Of a stretch of 64,000 bases of DNA, positions 1-12,784 are shown piece by piece. The position numbers and the translations under genes were made by a program. How positions within the stretch are numbered: the first letter of the stretch is position 1; each line of letters begins with the position of its first letter. The notes beneath the pieces were generated by a model, which was given only the letters and a program-made list of their open reading frames with translations, was not told where the DNA came from and made no database searches. Source of the stretch: an uncultured Carboxylicivirga sp. (GTDB lineage: Bacteria > Bacteroidota > Bacteroidia > Bacteroidales > Marinilabiliaceae); assembly GCA_947503525.1 (NCBI GenBank), contig CANNEA010000002.1:496001-560000 (forward strand). Reading direction: 5' to 3'.

Positions 1-919
1 GTAGGTCTGGATTAAATTTATCAAATGGTTTAAAATAGTTGCCTGCCACGCCTTCAGCCTCCAAGGCAGCCCAATTTCTTAGTTGAAATTCAGTGCGAAA
101 CGGTTTGACCTGACGAATGAATACCATCTTAATTCTAGCTCTATATTTCTTTACTATATCCAGGTATACATGCATATCGTGCTGGGTGTCATCACCAATT
201 AAAATATAGTCCTTGTCTTTCGACTGTTCAATTAATTGACTAATGACATTGAATTTATGCTGCTCCGGTTTATTGGGTTTAAGTAATTGATACCAGCTTA
301 ACAGTGGCGTTAAAAAAAATGCACCTTTAGGCAAGTTATGGTAAGCAATTGTATCGCACAATAGGCTAAATAGGTTACTTTCACTTCTGGAGACATAGTA
401 ATAATTGGGGGCATACTGTTTTGTATATTCAAGTAGATCCTGCGTAAATCCCACGGTTTTACGTTTATGGTTTTGTTTAAGCAAAGTGGTGGATATGCGC
501 TTAAAGTGATTTAAAGTATGGGAAACAAGAATGGTATCATCAATGTCTGAGATTACATCAAATTTGCTATCAGATGCATAAAAGAAAATGGGGTAGGACT
601 GTATGATATCCAACACTTGGTTGTTAGCTGAAATCGTAATTTCAGAACTTTTATCACATACCTCATTAATCAAGATTGTGAACTTGCCTTGCTTGTTCGT
701 TCGACAATTATAAATTGTATTATTAAGACTTATTTGTATACTTCGCTCTGAATAAGGTGTTTTAAAGTAAGATTTACTTGTATTTAGAAAATGCCAGAAC
801 ATCCCTTCTCGTTGTTTAGCAGAATGGTTTTTACCAGAACATATGGTGCCCTCCAGATAAGAAAGTTTACGATTGAAAGTTATAATTGATAAATGCCAAA
901 CAACGAACATATAATACAT
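1..919 (-). CDS. App1-like phosphatidate phosphatase (DUF2183), 3' end beyond window
   Basis: About 306 residues are visible and the C-terminus lies outside the window. The start is the ATG at 919, because an in-frame TAA sits one codon upstream of the preceding AAG. The first ~125 residues look like a small beta domain. They are followed by VISDIDDT, the HAD-type DxDxT catalytic motif of App1/DUF2183 phosphatases, and further on by ILIGDDTQHD, the acidic motif that closes the HAD active site. Fungal App1 dephosphorylates phosphatidate to diacylglycerol; bacterial members are mostly untested. It is the last visible gene of a four-gene minus-strand unit, 38 bases after the lipoprotein gene. 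The family is secure; the substrate is inferred from the family. Confidence 0.82.
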   Translation of the reverse strand, partial: MYYMFVVWHLSIITFNRKLSYLEGTICSGKNHSAKQREGMFWHFLNTSKSYFKTPYSERSIQISLNNTIYNCRTNKQGKFTILINEVCDKSSEITISANNQVLDIIQSYPIFFYASDSKFDVISDIDDTILVSHTLNHFKRISTTLLKQNHKRKTVGFTQDLLEYTKQYAPNYYYVSRSESNLFSLLCDTIAYHNLPKGAFFLTPLLSWYQLLKPNKPEQHKFNVISQLIEQSKDKDYILIGDDTQHDMHVYLDIVKKYRARIKMVFIRQVKPFRTEFQLRNWAALEAEGVAGNYFKPFDKFNPDL

Positions 920-957
920 CTTTTAAGCCATGGTATTTTGGGTAGTTTAAGGTAATT

Positions 958-2001
958 CTACAATACAATAGTATCTATCGCTTTACCTACCGTTGGCTTA
1001 ACAAGTTCAATAAACGAATCAATTCCTATTAAAGGTGGGACTTCAATTCCTTTACCCAAATTCTTATGCGATTGAGACCAAACAATAATAGCATTTCTGG
1101 CGATACTAATTTTTTCATCCACCTGGCTGTGCCAACGACTGATCTCCTCCTTCATATCCATGTATTCTTTTTTATCGTCATCTAATTGGCGTAGCATCGT
1201 ATCTATATTAGTCAAACGCGCAAAAAGAAGTTGTTCAGCTTTGTCATAATCAGCCTGAATAATCTCTCTTTCGTTGTTAAAAAAATGGACTATCGATTTG
1301 TCAGTTTTGATTAATGAATCAATATAAGTTGGATTAATTGATTGTGCATAATACAGTTGTGTGATCTTTTTGTGTGTCGAGTTTTGTAAGTCTTTAAGAG
1401 CTAAATAATTATCAATGGTTACTTTTGTGTCATTGTAAATGTGTGCTTCAAAAGAATTAATGACATTACCGATTAATAACTCAATTTCATCGAGTCGATC
1501 TGAAAGAGAAATAACAATTGTATTTATAATCGGATCTGATGCTTCAATACCTTCGCGGTATGTTTCTGCCTGTCTTATTTTATTTAGCGAAAACTCTACT
1601 TGCGAATAGGATAGGCCAATACTATCTAATCTTTCTTTATGTTTAGCACGTTCATATGCATCATAAAGGTAAATGGCCAGTTGATCGTTTTTACCTTTCT
1701 CCGACATATTGGAGTTTGAGATTGCTACGAGCTGATTAGAATAATAAACGATCCCTTTTAAAGCGTGAATTAAGGGTAATGACTTTTGTTTTATCGAAGT
1801 ATATGAAGGCATATCCCTATAAGTAGATAAATTCTTAAACTGAAAAGGACGACTAATTTTCATTGCCTCATTAAAGAGTACGGTCGTATTATCAGAAAAT
1901 GGTTGCATATCTAATTCTTGTCTACCTTTAAAAATTGCGCAGGATTCGAATAGCATCAGGGATGCTATAATTATTACTCCTTTAAATTTCATACTCATCA
2001 T
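958..2001 (-). CDS. Lipoprotein of unknown function, helical
   Basis: 347 residues. It starts with a short hydrophobic segment ending in FESC, a plausible but non-standard lipobox, so it is probably anchored on the outer or inner membrane facing the periplasm. The rest is rich in charged and polar residues with long predicted helices and no motif that I recognise. Two in-frame Met codons (residues 1, 2 and 4) make the exact start uncertain by a few residues. It sits between the ABC1 kinase gene and the App1-like phosphatase gene with short gaps, so it is probably cotranscribed with them. I cannot assign a function. Confidence 0.75.
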   Translation of the reverse strand: MMSMKFKGVIIIASLMLFESCAIFKGRQELDMQPFSDNTTVLFNEAMKISRPFQFKNLSTYRDMPSYTSIKQKSLPLIHALKGIVYYSNQLVAISNSNMSEKGKNDQLAIYLYDAYERAKHKERLDSIGLSYSQVEFSLNKIRQAETYREGIEASDPIINTIVISLSDRLDEIELLIGNVINSFEAHIYNDTKVTIDNYLALKDLQNSTHKKITQLYYAQSINPTYIDSLIKTDKSIVHFFNNEREIIQADYDKAEQLLFARLTNIDTMLRQLDDDKKEYMDMKEEISRWHSQVDEKISIARNAIIVWSQSHKNLGKGIEVPPLIGIDSFIELVKPTVGKAIDTIVL

Positions 2002-2054
2002 ATAATACTTTTAGCATGACATCATTAAGAAAATAGCACATAAAAAACATGTAT

Positions 2055-3701
2055 CTATTTATTCGATCGTTTTATACTTCTAATTAAAGAAACTCCAAGG
2101 TAAAGAGCTGACACAATTCCAGCAATCCCAGGTAAGGAATAGCCATTAATGATTGGCGGAACTTTTAGGGCCCAAAGCAATGAAGAACCAAGAAATAATG
2201 AAGCTGATAGTAATCCAAGAACAATCCGATTTACGGACTCTTCAAGGTTTCTGTGTTCGAGGTTTACTTCAAAATTATCACTTCCTGCTTTCCGAAAGAA
2301 TTTTTCCAATGCTTTGGGAACCAAATCAATTATTCGCTCCCAGTGATTGACATTCTTCATCGCTCTCTTTACAAGAGCATGCGGGGCATACCGACGCTTT
2401 AAGATTTTATGGTGGTAGTTTTTAAATAAAACAACAATGTTAAAATCAGGGTTTAGTAATCTTGAAGATCCTTCAAGTAACATCACCACCCGAAAAAGGT
2501 TTGACATACTTGCAGGAAGTATCATTTGATATTGATGAATAATTGAAGTGCACTCTTCAATTGAAGCACTCATGTCAAATTCATTTAATGGAAGATCGAT
2601 GTATTTATTGATAAATTCTTCAATTTGACTACTTAATTCGTCATAGTCGATGTCTTTAGGAATAGCACACATATCCAGTATGGTATTCTTAATATGCTCG
2701 GTATCCTTTTGGGCAACACCAATAATTAATTCTTCAAGAATGTCGTTAGTTTTAGTATCCACCTTGGCCACCATACCACAATCAATAATGCCAAGAGATC
2801 CATCTTCGCGAACAAACAAATTTCCGGGGTGAGGATCGGCATGATAAAAACGATCTCTGAACATCATTTCCATAAAGACATCGGCACTCTCTTCTGTAAA
2901 GTTTGTTTTTTCTTCTGAAGTCCATTCTAAATCACCAACTTTAGGCAAGGGTACACCATCAAGAAAAGACATGCATAGTACTGTTTTACCCGAGCAATTG
3001 GTAAAAGCCTCAGGAAAAACCACCCTATCATCATGTTCAAAATTTGATGTAAAGAGATTTAAATTTCTCAATTCCTTAGTGAAATCCAACTCGTCGAGCA
3101 TACTCTGTTTAAACTGTCGAATAAATGCAACTGGTTGAAAAGCCTTAAGTGGCCCCCCATGCTTTTGCGCCAATGAGGCAAGCATTGTCATTATTTCCAA
3201 ATCAGCAAGAATAGTTCTTTCAATATCATGATGCATGACTTTGACTACCACGCTTTCACCAGTTTTTAGTTTTGCCGTGTGCACTTGAGCAATGGAAGCG
3301 GAGGCAATGGCTTTGGAACTAAAGTCATCAAATAGCTCATCGATCGATTTTATTCCAAATTCATCCTTAATGCGTTTTCTCACCTTTGCAATACTATCAG
3401 CTGGTGTAGAAGCTTGAAGCTTCGCAAGTTCCTTAGCAATGGATTCACCTACTAAATCGGCTCGGGTACTTAAAATTTGGCCCAGCTTTATAAATGTTGT
3501 TCCTAATTCAAGAAAGGCTAATCGGGTTCGTTCTTCTGTAGATAAGTTTTGAAAGTTTTTGTGCTTATCGGATTTAACAAGGTTTTTAATCCAATCCGAT
3601 TTACTTTGGCTAAGCCAATCTGCAATGCCATATTTCACCAATATTGAAATTATTTCTTTTAATCGATCTTTACTTTCAATTGGAGTGTCTATGGTCTTCA
3701 T
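2055..3701 (-). CDS. ABC1/AarF/UbiB-family atypical kinase
   Basis: 548 residues, a usual length for the family. Visible hallmarks are the KLGQ motif (residues 72-75) of the family-specific N-terminal extension, the Ala-rich loop ASASIAQVH, VVVKVMHH with the ATP-binding Lys, the catalytic-loop motif DPHPGNLF, and IIDCGM in place of the usual DFG. Two hydrophobic segments at the C-terminus (from about residue 490) anchor it in the membrane, as in UbiB. UbiB/COQ8 members are ATPases that support isoprenoid-quinone synthesis. Bacteroidota use menaquinone, so the role here may be a more general one in lipid handling. It lies 32 bases after the M48 protease gene and upstream of an unknown lipoprotein and an App1-like phosphatase, which favours a lipid or membrane-homeostasis role (inference). 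Confidence 0.92.
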   Translation of the reverse strand: MKTIDTPIESKDRLKEIISILVKYGIADWLSQSKSDWIKNLVKSDKHKNFQNLSTEERTRLAFLELGTTFIKLGQILSTRADLVGESIAKELAKLQASTPADSIAKVRKRIKDEFGIKSIDELFDDFSSKAIASASIAQVHTAKLKTGESVVVKVMHHDIERTILADLEIMTMLASLAQKHGGPLKAFQPVAFIRQFKQSMLDELDFTKELRNLNLFTSNFEHDDRVVFPEAFTNCSGKTVLCMSFLDGVPLPKVGDLEWTSEEKTNFTEESADVFMEMMFRDRFYHADPHPGNLFVREDGSLGIIDCGMVAKVDTKTNDILEELIIGVAQKDTEHIKNTILDMCAIPKDIDYDELSSQIEEFINKYIDLPLNEFDMSASIEECTSIIHQYQMILPASMSNLFRVVMLLEGSSRLLNPDFNIVVLFKNYHHKILKRRYAPHALVKRAMKNVNHWERIIDLVPKALEKFFRKAGSDNFEVNLEHRNLEESVNRIVLGLLSASLFLGSSLLWALKVPPIINGYSLPGIAGIVSALYLGVSLIRSIKRSNK

Positions 3702-3733
3702 AACAGATGGTCTTAGGAATTTAGGCGAAAGAA

Positions 3734-5164
3734 TTAATTAAAATAGTTTTCCTCAACAATGACTTTAATAAGCGTCCCTTCCTTTAAGCTGGATGTTGAG
3801 TTCATACCATTAATAAATGCGGTAAGATCAGCTGAAAGAATACAGTTATAGTGTTTACATATTTGATCAAATGTTTCTCCTGGTTTAGTTTCTACCACTC
3901 GAATAAGCTGTTTCTTTATTTTACTTTTTTCTTTTTCTGTAAGTGGGTGAAAGCTAAGAACAGCCTTTTTGAGTTCATCTTCAGCTGATTTTGGTGCAAT
4001 GCCAATAATTTTGAATATTTTACCATCCATCTTTAGCCAAAGTGTATGAATATACATCTGTTTATTTTCTGAATTATCCAGATAAGAAACTAAATAGCCA
4101 TCGTTATTATTTATCTTATAATGATCTGAAAAAGTAGGTTTAACCCCATGTTCTTTTTTAATGCCAGCGATGAATTCATGAGCAAGTTTTTTTGGCGATT
4201 TAGATACATCATCCAAACCTAAGAATAAAGCAGCACTTTGATCCTTGTTCATCCCATTCACTGAAGTAGGCATATTTTCTGTATGCCAATCATTTGGGAA
4301 TTGAAAAGAAAAATTCATTGTTGGGTGGATGAAAGTATTATCTTGAAAAAATCCTTTATCAGGGTTTGCACCGAACAATAAAGTATTCAATGGCTGAGGA
4401 AAGTCTTTCGAAAGATTAGCCTTAGTTTCCCAATCTAATTTCGTCGAAGTCTTAGTAATACTTTCCAATCTATCCGGGGTATACGGATGATCATTAAAAT
4501 AACCTTTTGTTTCTTTTTGCTTGGTTAATATTTCCATCGACTTTGAAAGTCTCACTAAAATAGCTTTCATAGCATCAGGGTCATATCCGGCTTTTGAAGC
4601 AAGAGTAACACCTTCTTCATCTGCTTCTGTTTCGTGTGATCGGCTATACGAAGCCAATAGAAGACTATTGCTTGTAGCGATAGGAGCTGTTAATATTCGG
4701 CCTATATCCTCATCAATAACTTGTTCAACAATTCGTCCAGGTAATTCCAATAACTTTGGTAAAATACTATTACCCAATTGTTTTACTGAATGCCGGTTTT
4801 GAGCATGTATAATTTCATGCGCCATAACACAAGCCAACTCATCTTCACTTACAATTATTGATAAAATACCTCTGGTAACATAAACATATCCACCCGGCGT
4901 GGCAAAAGCATTTGGAATGGGATCATCTACAACATGAAATTGATATTCGAACAAGGGATTATCAAGGTGAGATACTAAACGATGCCCGATTGATGCCACA
5001 TAATTTGTAAGATTATCATCATTATAAATGCCCATTTCTGACTCAACAGACTTTGCACTTTCTGCACCCAATCTTTTATCAATTTCTAAACCCTGGGCAT
5101 TTATAGTAAGGACTGAAAAATAAAATAACGAAAGAATGGTAATTGCTTTATTCATAAGGATCAC
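3734..5164 (-). CDS. M48-family zinc metalloprotease with C-terminal LysM-like domain
   Basis: 476 residues with an N-terminal signal peptide ending near INAQG. The zinc site is HEIIH (H116, E117, H120), followed by the third-ligand motif ETEADEEG. This arrangement is that of periplasmic BepA/YfgC and Loiz-type M48 proteases. The middle part resembles the lipoprotein-like extension seen in Bacteroidota homologues. The last ~60 residues (ETKPGETFDQICKHYN onward) have the look of a LysM peptidoglycan-binding module. A role in outer-membrane protein quality control is known for BepA; the exact job here is inferred. It is the first gene of the minus-strand unit running to the window start. Confidence 0.9.
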   Translation of the reverse strand: MILMNKAITILSLFYFSVLTINAQGLEIDKRLGAESAKSVESEMGIYNDDNLTNYVASIGHRLVSHLDNPLFEYQFHVVDDPIPNAFATPGGYVYVTRGILSIIVSEDELACVMAHEIIHAQNRHSVKQLGNSILPKLLELPGRIVEQVIDEDIGRILTAPIATSNSLLLASYSRSHETEADEEGVTLASKAGYDPDAMKAILVRLSKSMEILTKQKETKGYFNDHPYTPDRLESITKTSTKLDWETKANLSKDFPQPLNTLLFGANPDKGFFQDNTFIHPTMNFSFQFPNDWHTENMPTSVNGMNKDQSAALFLGLDDVSKSPKKLAHEFIAGIKKEHGVKPTFSDHYKINNNDGYLVSYLDNSENKQMYIHTLWLKMDGKIFKIIGIAPKSAEDELKKAVLSFHPLTEKEKSKIKKQLIRVVETKPGETFDQICKHYNCILSADLTAFINGMNSTSSLKEGTLIKVIVEENYFN

Positions 5165-5553
5165 ATTACATTTGTTTGAGAAGCTATGTTTTAAAACAGC
5201 TTTTTATGAAGAATGTTCAGTATGTTCACTTTGACTCATCGAAATGCGATTAATGATTTTCACCTAGTTAAGAATGCGTTGTGCTTAACTTAATAAATCA
5301 CATCATATTCGATTTTGGAGTTTCTTTGCGAATAGAATATTTTAAAATGCCCATATAGGCCTTGTGGTAATGTGCTTGATAAGAATTGTTAATTCAAAAG
5401 ATAACAAAACCTAATTTGAGAATGAACAAAACATTGGATAATTATAGTGATAAGGTGATTTTGGTGCTATTTTTTAAACACTGTCTTAAATTAAAAATAG
5501 GGATTCAAGCATGTTGAATCCCTATTTAATAACATCAATAAGAACTTATATTC
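5165..5553. other. Intergenic, 389 bases
   Basis: It separates the M48 operon from the end of the PUL operon. It should hold the M48 promoter, but I see no clear TAnnTTTG element. The only distinct structure is the terminator hairpin at its right end. No coding remnant was recognised. Confidence 0.5.
5493..5527 (-). terminator. Intrinsic terminator of the PUL operon
   Basis: A perfect 14-bp inverted repeat (5495-5508 with 5514-5527) with a 5-base loop, followed on the minus strand by a T-rich run. It lies 26 bases past the stop codon of the GH30 gene, so it ends the susC-to-GH30 transcript. Confidence 0.88.
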
Positions 5554-7152
5554 TTATTCAACATTTGTTATTGTGACCACACTACGCGCAGGAATCACAA
5601 CATTTTCTCCCGGCATTATTTCTTTTTGGAAAGCTAGATTATTATCATTCTTTCCATCTGTGAGGTAGGTTTTAAGTTTACCATTAAGTGATAAACCATT
5701 AAGATCAATATTTAACGGTACATCATTAGCTAAATAATTGGTGACTACCAGAGAAACTTCTTTTTTATCACTTGATACGAAGGCACAAGCCATAATACTG
5801 TTGAGCGACTGTTCATCTGTTTTAGCATCGCTTCGAGTTATTAAAACCCTTTGCATATCAGGCTTAATAAATCGGGAATAGTTTCCTAGTGCCCATAAGG
5901 TTTTGGAATCATAAATAGCCCCATCATTTTTGTTGTAATCGATATATACCAAGCCATCTTTATAATCGTATGGACTAATTGCAATCCACCATTGCCAAGA
6001 AGAGGCATTCGCAATTGCCAGGTCACTAAATATAACCCGAGAAGTGTACAAAGCCGTTTTCATACCCAAATCACGCCCGTTGCCTTCTATTTCAGAATTA
6101 TTCTCGAGTACACAGTATTCACTCATCCAGAACTCCACTTCATGTGGATTATTCTCAATACTTTCCTTAACCTTCCGTCTTGTACTGGCCATTTCATCAA
6201 CTGGCCAGGTAGTGTAATAACTGTGGGCAGCTACTTTTGGCGCTACATGTGACAACTCTCCCAAATATTCAGGGGATGATGGATCAAAGAAACTATAAAC
6301 CTGAGATCCTCTGCCTGACTTATTACCATCCTCGTACATAAAATTGAGCTGGGCAGATTCAGGTATTTCAAGTAAGGCATCGACATTCTTTAGTTTAAAA
6401 GTCTGATTAATGATTTTTGTGGCTTCATAGATCTGAGAGTTTTGCGCAGGAGTACCTTCTTGACCCTTATTTGTCCAATCCCATTGAGGTTCGTTAAAGG
6501 GGCTGATGTACTTAAATTTAATACCATCCAACTCTTCAAGTTTTAATGCAATATCAGCTAAATAATTGGCAAAGTAGCTGTAGTTGCCTTCTGCCAGGTT
6601 ATAGTTGTTTTTATCGGAAGAGTAGGCCTTACCATTTTTAGTAATACTTACAGGAGGGCTATTGACAAAGCCCACAAAATCAGCAACACCTCGTTCTTTG
6701 GCAGCTTTTAAAAACCAACGTTGCCCCTGCTGCTTATTCCAATCGTATATTTCTTTACTGGTCATAAATGATTCGGCTCTTCGCCATTCATCATTAATAT
6801 TGCTATTAGTTCCCTGCTCGGCACTTCCTCCTCCAATATTAAAACGCCAGGTGTTTAAGCCAATGCCCAATGGATTACCATCGTCATCCTTTTCAGTGCT
6901 AAACAGCCAGTCAGCCATTTGTTCTTTTTTATTAAGTGGCCAATTTTTACCAACGAACTGGCAACTCCATGCATCAGATGCGCCGAAGCCATGTACCGTT
7001 TGACGTGTGTTATTAGCCTGGATGCTTAGTTTTAAAGCTGATGAACCATCCGGCTGTCCTCCATCATTCTTTTGGCATGATGTAACAGCTATAATAAGTG
7101 CTAGATATATTTTAATTATCATTTTATTCTTTGTCATATTAATCATTTTCAA
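5554..7152 (-). CDS. GH30-family glycoside hydrolase, lipoprotein (possible endo-beta-1,6-galactanase)
   Basis: 532 residues. The signal peptide ends in the lipobox-like VTSC, so it is a lipoprotein. The HGFGASDAWS start of the (beta/alpha)8 barrel is typical of GH30. The catalytic acid/base is E221 in SPFNEPQW and the probable nucleophile is E345 in FWMSEYC, a spacing that fits clan GH-A. The C-terminal ~90 residues form the small beta domain of GH30 enzymes. GH30 covers beta-1,6-galactanase, beta-1,6-glucanase, xylanase and others. Pairing with a GH2 beta-galactosidase four bases upstream (probable translational coupling) makes beta-1,6-galactan my first guess. The family is confident, the substrate is not. 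Confidence 0.85.
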   Translation of the reverse strand: MKMINMTKNKMIIKIYLALIIAVTSCQKNDGGQPDGSSALKLSIQANNTRQTVHGFGASDAWSCQFVGKNWPLNKKEQMADWLFSTEKDDDGNPLGIGLNTWRFNIGGGSAEQGTNSNINDEWRRAESFMTSKEIYDWNKQQGQRWFLKAAKERGVADFVGFVNSPPVSITKNGKAYSSDKNNYNLAEGNYSYFANYLADIALKLEELDGIKFKYISPFNEPQWDWTNKGQEGTPAQNSQIYEATKIINQTFKLKNVDALLEIPESAQLNFMYEDGNKSGRGSQVYSFFDPSSPEYLGELSHVAPKVAAHSYYTTWPVDEMASTRRKVKESIENNPHEVEFWMSEYCVLENNSEIEGNGRDLGMKTALYTSRVIFSDLAIANASSWQWWIAISPYDYKDGLVYIDYNKNDGAIYDSKTLWALGNYSRFIKPDMQRVLITRSDAKTDEQSLNSIMACAFVSSDKKEVSLVVTNYLANDVPLNIDLNGLSLNGKLKTYLTDGKNDNNLAFQKEIMPGENVVIPARSVVTITNVE

Positions 7153-7156
7153 TCAA

Positions 7157-10249
<3,093 letters not shown>

Positions 10250-10282
10250 CTAATTAAAGTGATTTTTAAATCAACTTCTATT

Positions 10283-11149
10283 CTATTGCCTTTTAATCCA
10301 GTTAATGGCCAGATTAATCCATTCTATGGTGCCATTCTTTTCATCTCCCAGGCCAAACCCATGGCCGCCCGTAGGAAAAGTGTGTAATTCGAAAGGTACC
10401 TGATGAGCAAGTAGTTTTTCAGCATAAACTTTAGTCTCCTCATAGTCACAAACCTCATCATCAAGTGCATGAACTAAAAATGAAGTTGGGGTATTAGTAT
10501 TTATTTTCTCCAAAATGTTCAGATCAGCTAATTCAGATTCAGTCATGGAGCGATGAAAAAGAGATTTCTCCAGCCATTCAACATTCTCTTCAGTTAATCT
10601 GGGGCAACCATAAATAATCAAGGAGAAATTCGGTTTTTGTTTATCTTTACTGCAAGCGTAAGCAGCTAAATGTCCACCTGCTGAGAATCCTAAAATGCCC
10701 ACTTTATTAGCTTCAAAACCTAACTCTTGGGAATAACTACGCATCAATTCCAAAGCTCGTTGTGTATCCGTTATTGGCAAAAGTTCCGGCGTATTGGAAA
10801 TTTCTTTTAACGGTAAGCGATATTTTAATACCGCAGCTGTAATGCCTTTTTCAGCAAGCCTTTTGGCCACATCATGTCCTTCATGGACAATGGCTTCCAT
10901 TTCGTAACCACCACCAGGTAGAATAAGCACTGCTTTTTTACTATTCTCACCTACAGCTTCGTAAATATAAAGCTCCGGCTGAACCACATTAAAAACACAG
11001 CTTGTTCCCCATGCCTCCTTAGTTTCTTCTTTTAAGTTTGATTCTTTGGCAAATGGCATGTCTCCATCTTCCCATAATTGTATGCGCTTTTGTGCATGTA
11101 CAAGATGGCTTAGAAGGAATAATGTTCTGATAATGATAAAAATCCGCAT
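10283..11149 (-). CDS. Exported alpha/beta-hydrolase, acetylesterase-like
   Basis: 288 residues with a signal peptide (HLVHAQ). It shows the oxyanion-hole motif LPGGGY, nucleophile S156 in GFSAGGH, an acid candidate in ALDDEVC and the catalytic His in the HGFG motif near the C-terminus. This layout is that of BD-FAE/hormone-sensitive-lipase-like esterases often encoded in PULs, where they remove acetyl groups from polysaccharides. It lies between susD and the GH2 gene in the operon. The acetyl substrate is inferred from context. Confidence 0.85.
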   Translation of the reverse strand: MRIFIIIRTLFLLSHLVHAQKRIQLWEDGDMPFAKESNLKEETKEAWGTSCVFNVVQPELYIYEAVGENSKKAVLILPGGGYEMEAIVHEGHDVAKRLAEKGITAAVLKYRLPLKEISNTPELLPITDTQRALELMRSYSQELGFEANKVGILGFSAGGHLAAYACSKDKQKPNFSLIIYGCPRLTEENVEWLEKSLFHRSMTESELADLNILEKINTNTPTSFLVHALDDEVCDYEETKVYAEKLLAHQVPFELHTFPTGGHGFGLGDEKNGTIEWINLAINWIKRQ

Positions 11150-11171
11150 AGTAGGTCGTATGTCGTTAATC

Positions 11172-11213
11172 CTCTTCCTGACTTATCTTCATTTGAGATA
11201 TAATCAGGAAGAG
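11172..11213 (-). promoter_or_regulatory. Hairpin between susD and the esterase gene
   Basis: A perfect 10-bp inverted repeat (11172-11181 with 11204-11213) sits in the 81-base gap after susD, with a further short inner stem. There is no T-run on the minus strand, so it is more likely an RNA processing or stability element, or an attenuator, than a full terminator. It could explain higher susCD than enzyme expression. Confidence 0.55.
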
Positions 11214-11230
11214 TTTAACAGACTTAATAT

Positions 11231-12781
11231 TTAATATCCTTTGTTTTGTGTAAGTGTTCCTTCTGAAAGGTCTATCTCTGCCTGAGGAATTGGAAACAGC
11301 ACATGTGTGTTTTCGTCAAATAATGAACCCTTTGCATTGCCTGCGTCATAATCCGAATTAGCGCCCATATTATAAGAGACAAACTCTTCCATTACCTCTT
11401 TTAATCGAGGTGAGGTCGGATATTTAATGCCTTTCTGCCTCTTCAAATCGTAATAACGATGCCCTTCCATTGCAAGCTCCATACGCCGCTCCGTATAAAT
11501 ATCAAGTAACAGATCATCTCCGCTTGAACCAATGGGTCCTAAACCTACACGATTGCGTACTTTATTGACAGAAGAAATAGCATCAGCTTCGTTGCTATTG
11601 TGCCATGCTGCTTCCGCATGTAATAAAAGTAAATCAGCATATCTGAAAAGAATATGATTCAAAGGTGTACGCGTGTGTTCCGATTGCGCTGGACGATCAT
11701 TCCATGCTACCCAATATTTACGATTAATACGGCCTGTTTCATTTTCTGATAAACTTGTATCATAACTTGGATAATCGGCATCAACATAATCCCCCTCTTT
11801 AATAATCGTGGCGTTCCTACGTGGATCGGCAGCCATAAAATTATCCAAATAACTTGATGGCGTGCAGAATCCCCAACCACCATCAGCTCTACTTCGAGTA
11901 AACACAGGTAGTGCAGTACCGGCATCCAATACATCATGGTAAACAGTTTGGATCTCAAAAATAGAACCATTGCCATTGGCATTGTGCACACTCCAAACAT
12001 TAGTAAACGGATCATTCAGATTATATTCACCAGAACCTATTACTTGCTCTGCTAAAGTTTCAGCATCGCTCCATTTTTCCTGATATACATAGGCTTTTAC
12101 TAAATAAGCCAATGCAGCACCCTTTGTTGCTCTACCTACATCTACGGCACTTTGCTCTGAACGTTCAGGTAATACACTTGAAGCATCATTTAAATCCTGT
12201 TCAATCTGTTTCCATATTAACGTGGAAGCCACCCTTACTTGCTTTGGATCATTAACTGTTAAAGGTTCCAAAAGCAAAGGTACATCTCCAAAATTTCGAA
12301 CTAACTCAAAATAGGCAAATGCCCTTAAAAATTTTGCTTCTGCTACCACTTTCATCTTTAGTGCATCACTGACAGGTGCTTCAGGAACATTTTTTATTAC
12401 CAAGTTGCATCGGTAAACCTGCTCATACGCATATTGCCATTTATACTGCACCCATTCATTTTGCGGTGTAATATTAAAGCGTGCTAATTCTCCAAAATCG
12501 CGCTGATCACCCTCCAGGGAGTTGCCTTTAAAAGCGTCATCCGAGCAAATATCTCCAACCAGATAAAAAATGTCGTTTTCCCACCAATCTTCAGGACTTA
12601 AAGATGCATAACATCCTGATAAAGCCTTCAGACACTCATCTTCATTGGCAAAGTAGTTTTCAAGAACCTGCTTGCCTTGAATGGGTTGATCTAAAAAATC
12701 ATTACACGACACGAGCAATGTGGCCAATATCGCAAATGCTGTAAATAGTTTATTATGTTTTTTCATCGTTTCGTTTTTCAA
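11231..12781 (-). CDS. SusD/RagB-family glycan-binding lipoprotein
   Basis: 516 residues. The signal peptide ends in LLVSC, giving a lipoprotein. The N-terminal NDFLDQPIQGK, the TPR-like helices (FLRAFAYFELVRNFGDVPL) and the C-terminal RRMELAMEGHRYYDLKR are hallmarks of SusD/RagB. It caps the partner SusC transporter on the cell surface and binds the glycan. It starts three bases after the susC stop codon, so the pair is translated together. Confidence 0.97.
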   Translation of the reverse strand: MKNETMKKHNKLFTAFAILATLLVSCNDFLDQPIQGKQVLENYFANEDECLKALSGCYASLSPEDWWENDIFYLVGDICSDDAFKGNSLEGDQRDFGELARFNITPQNEWVQYKWQYAYEQVYRCNLVIKNVPEAPVSDALKMKVVAEAKFLRAFAYFELVRNFGDVPLLLEPLTVNDPKQVRVASTLIWKQIEQDLNDASSVLPERSEQSAVDVGRATKGAALAYLVKAYVYQEKWSDAETLAEQVIGSGEYNLNDPFTNVWSVHNANGNGSIFEIQTVYHDVLDAGTALPVFTRSRADGGWGFCTPSSYLDNFMAADPRRNATIIKEGDYVDADYPSYDTSLSENETGRINRKYWVAWNDRPAQSEHTRTPLNHILFRYADLLLLHAEAAWHNSNEADAISSVNKVRNRVGLGPIGSSGDDLLLDIYTERRMELAMEGHRYYDLKRQKGIKYPTSPRLKEVMEEFVSYNMGANSDYDAGNAKGSLFDENTHVLFPIPQAEIDLSEGTLTQNKGY

Positions 12782-12784
12782 GGA

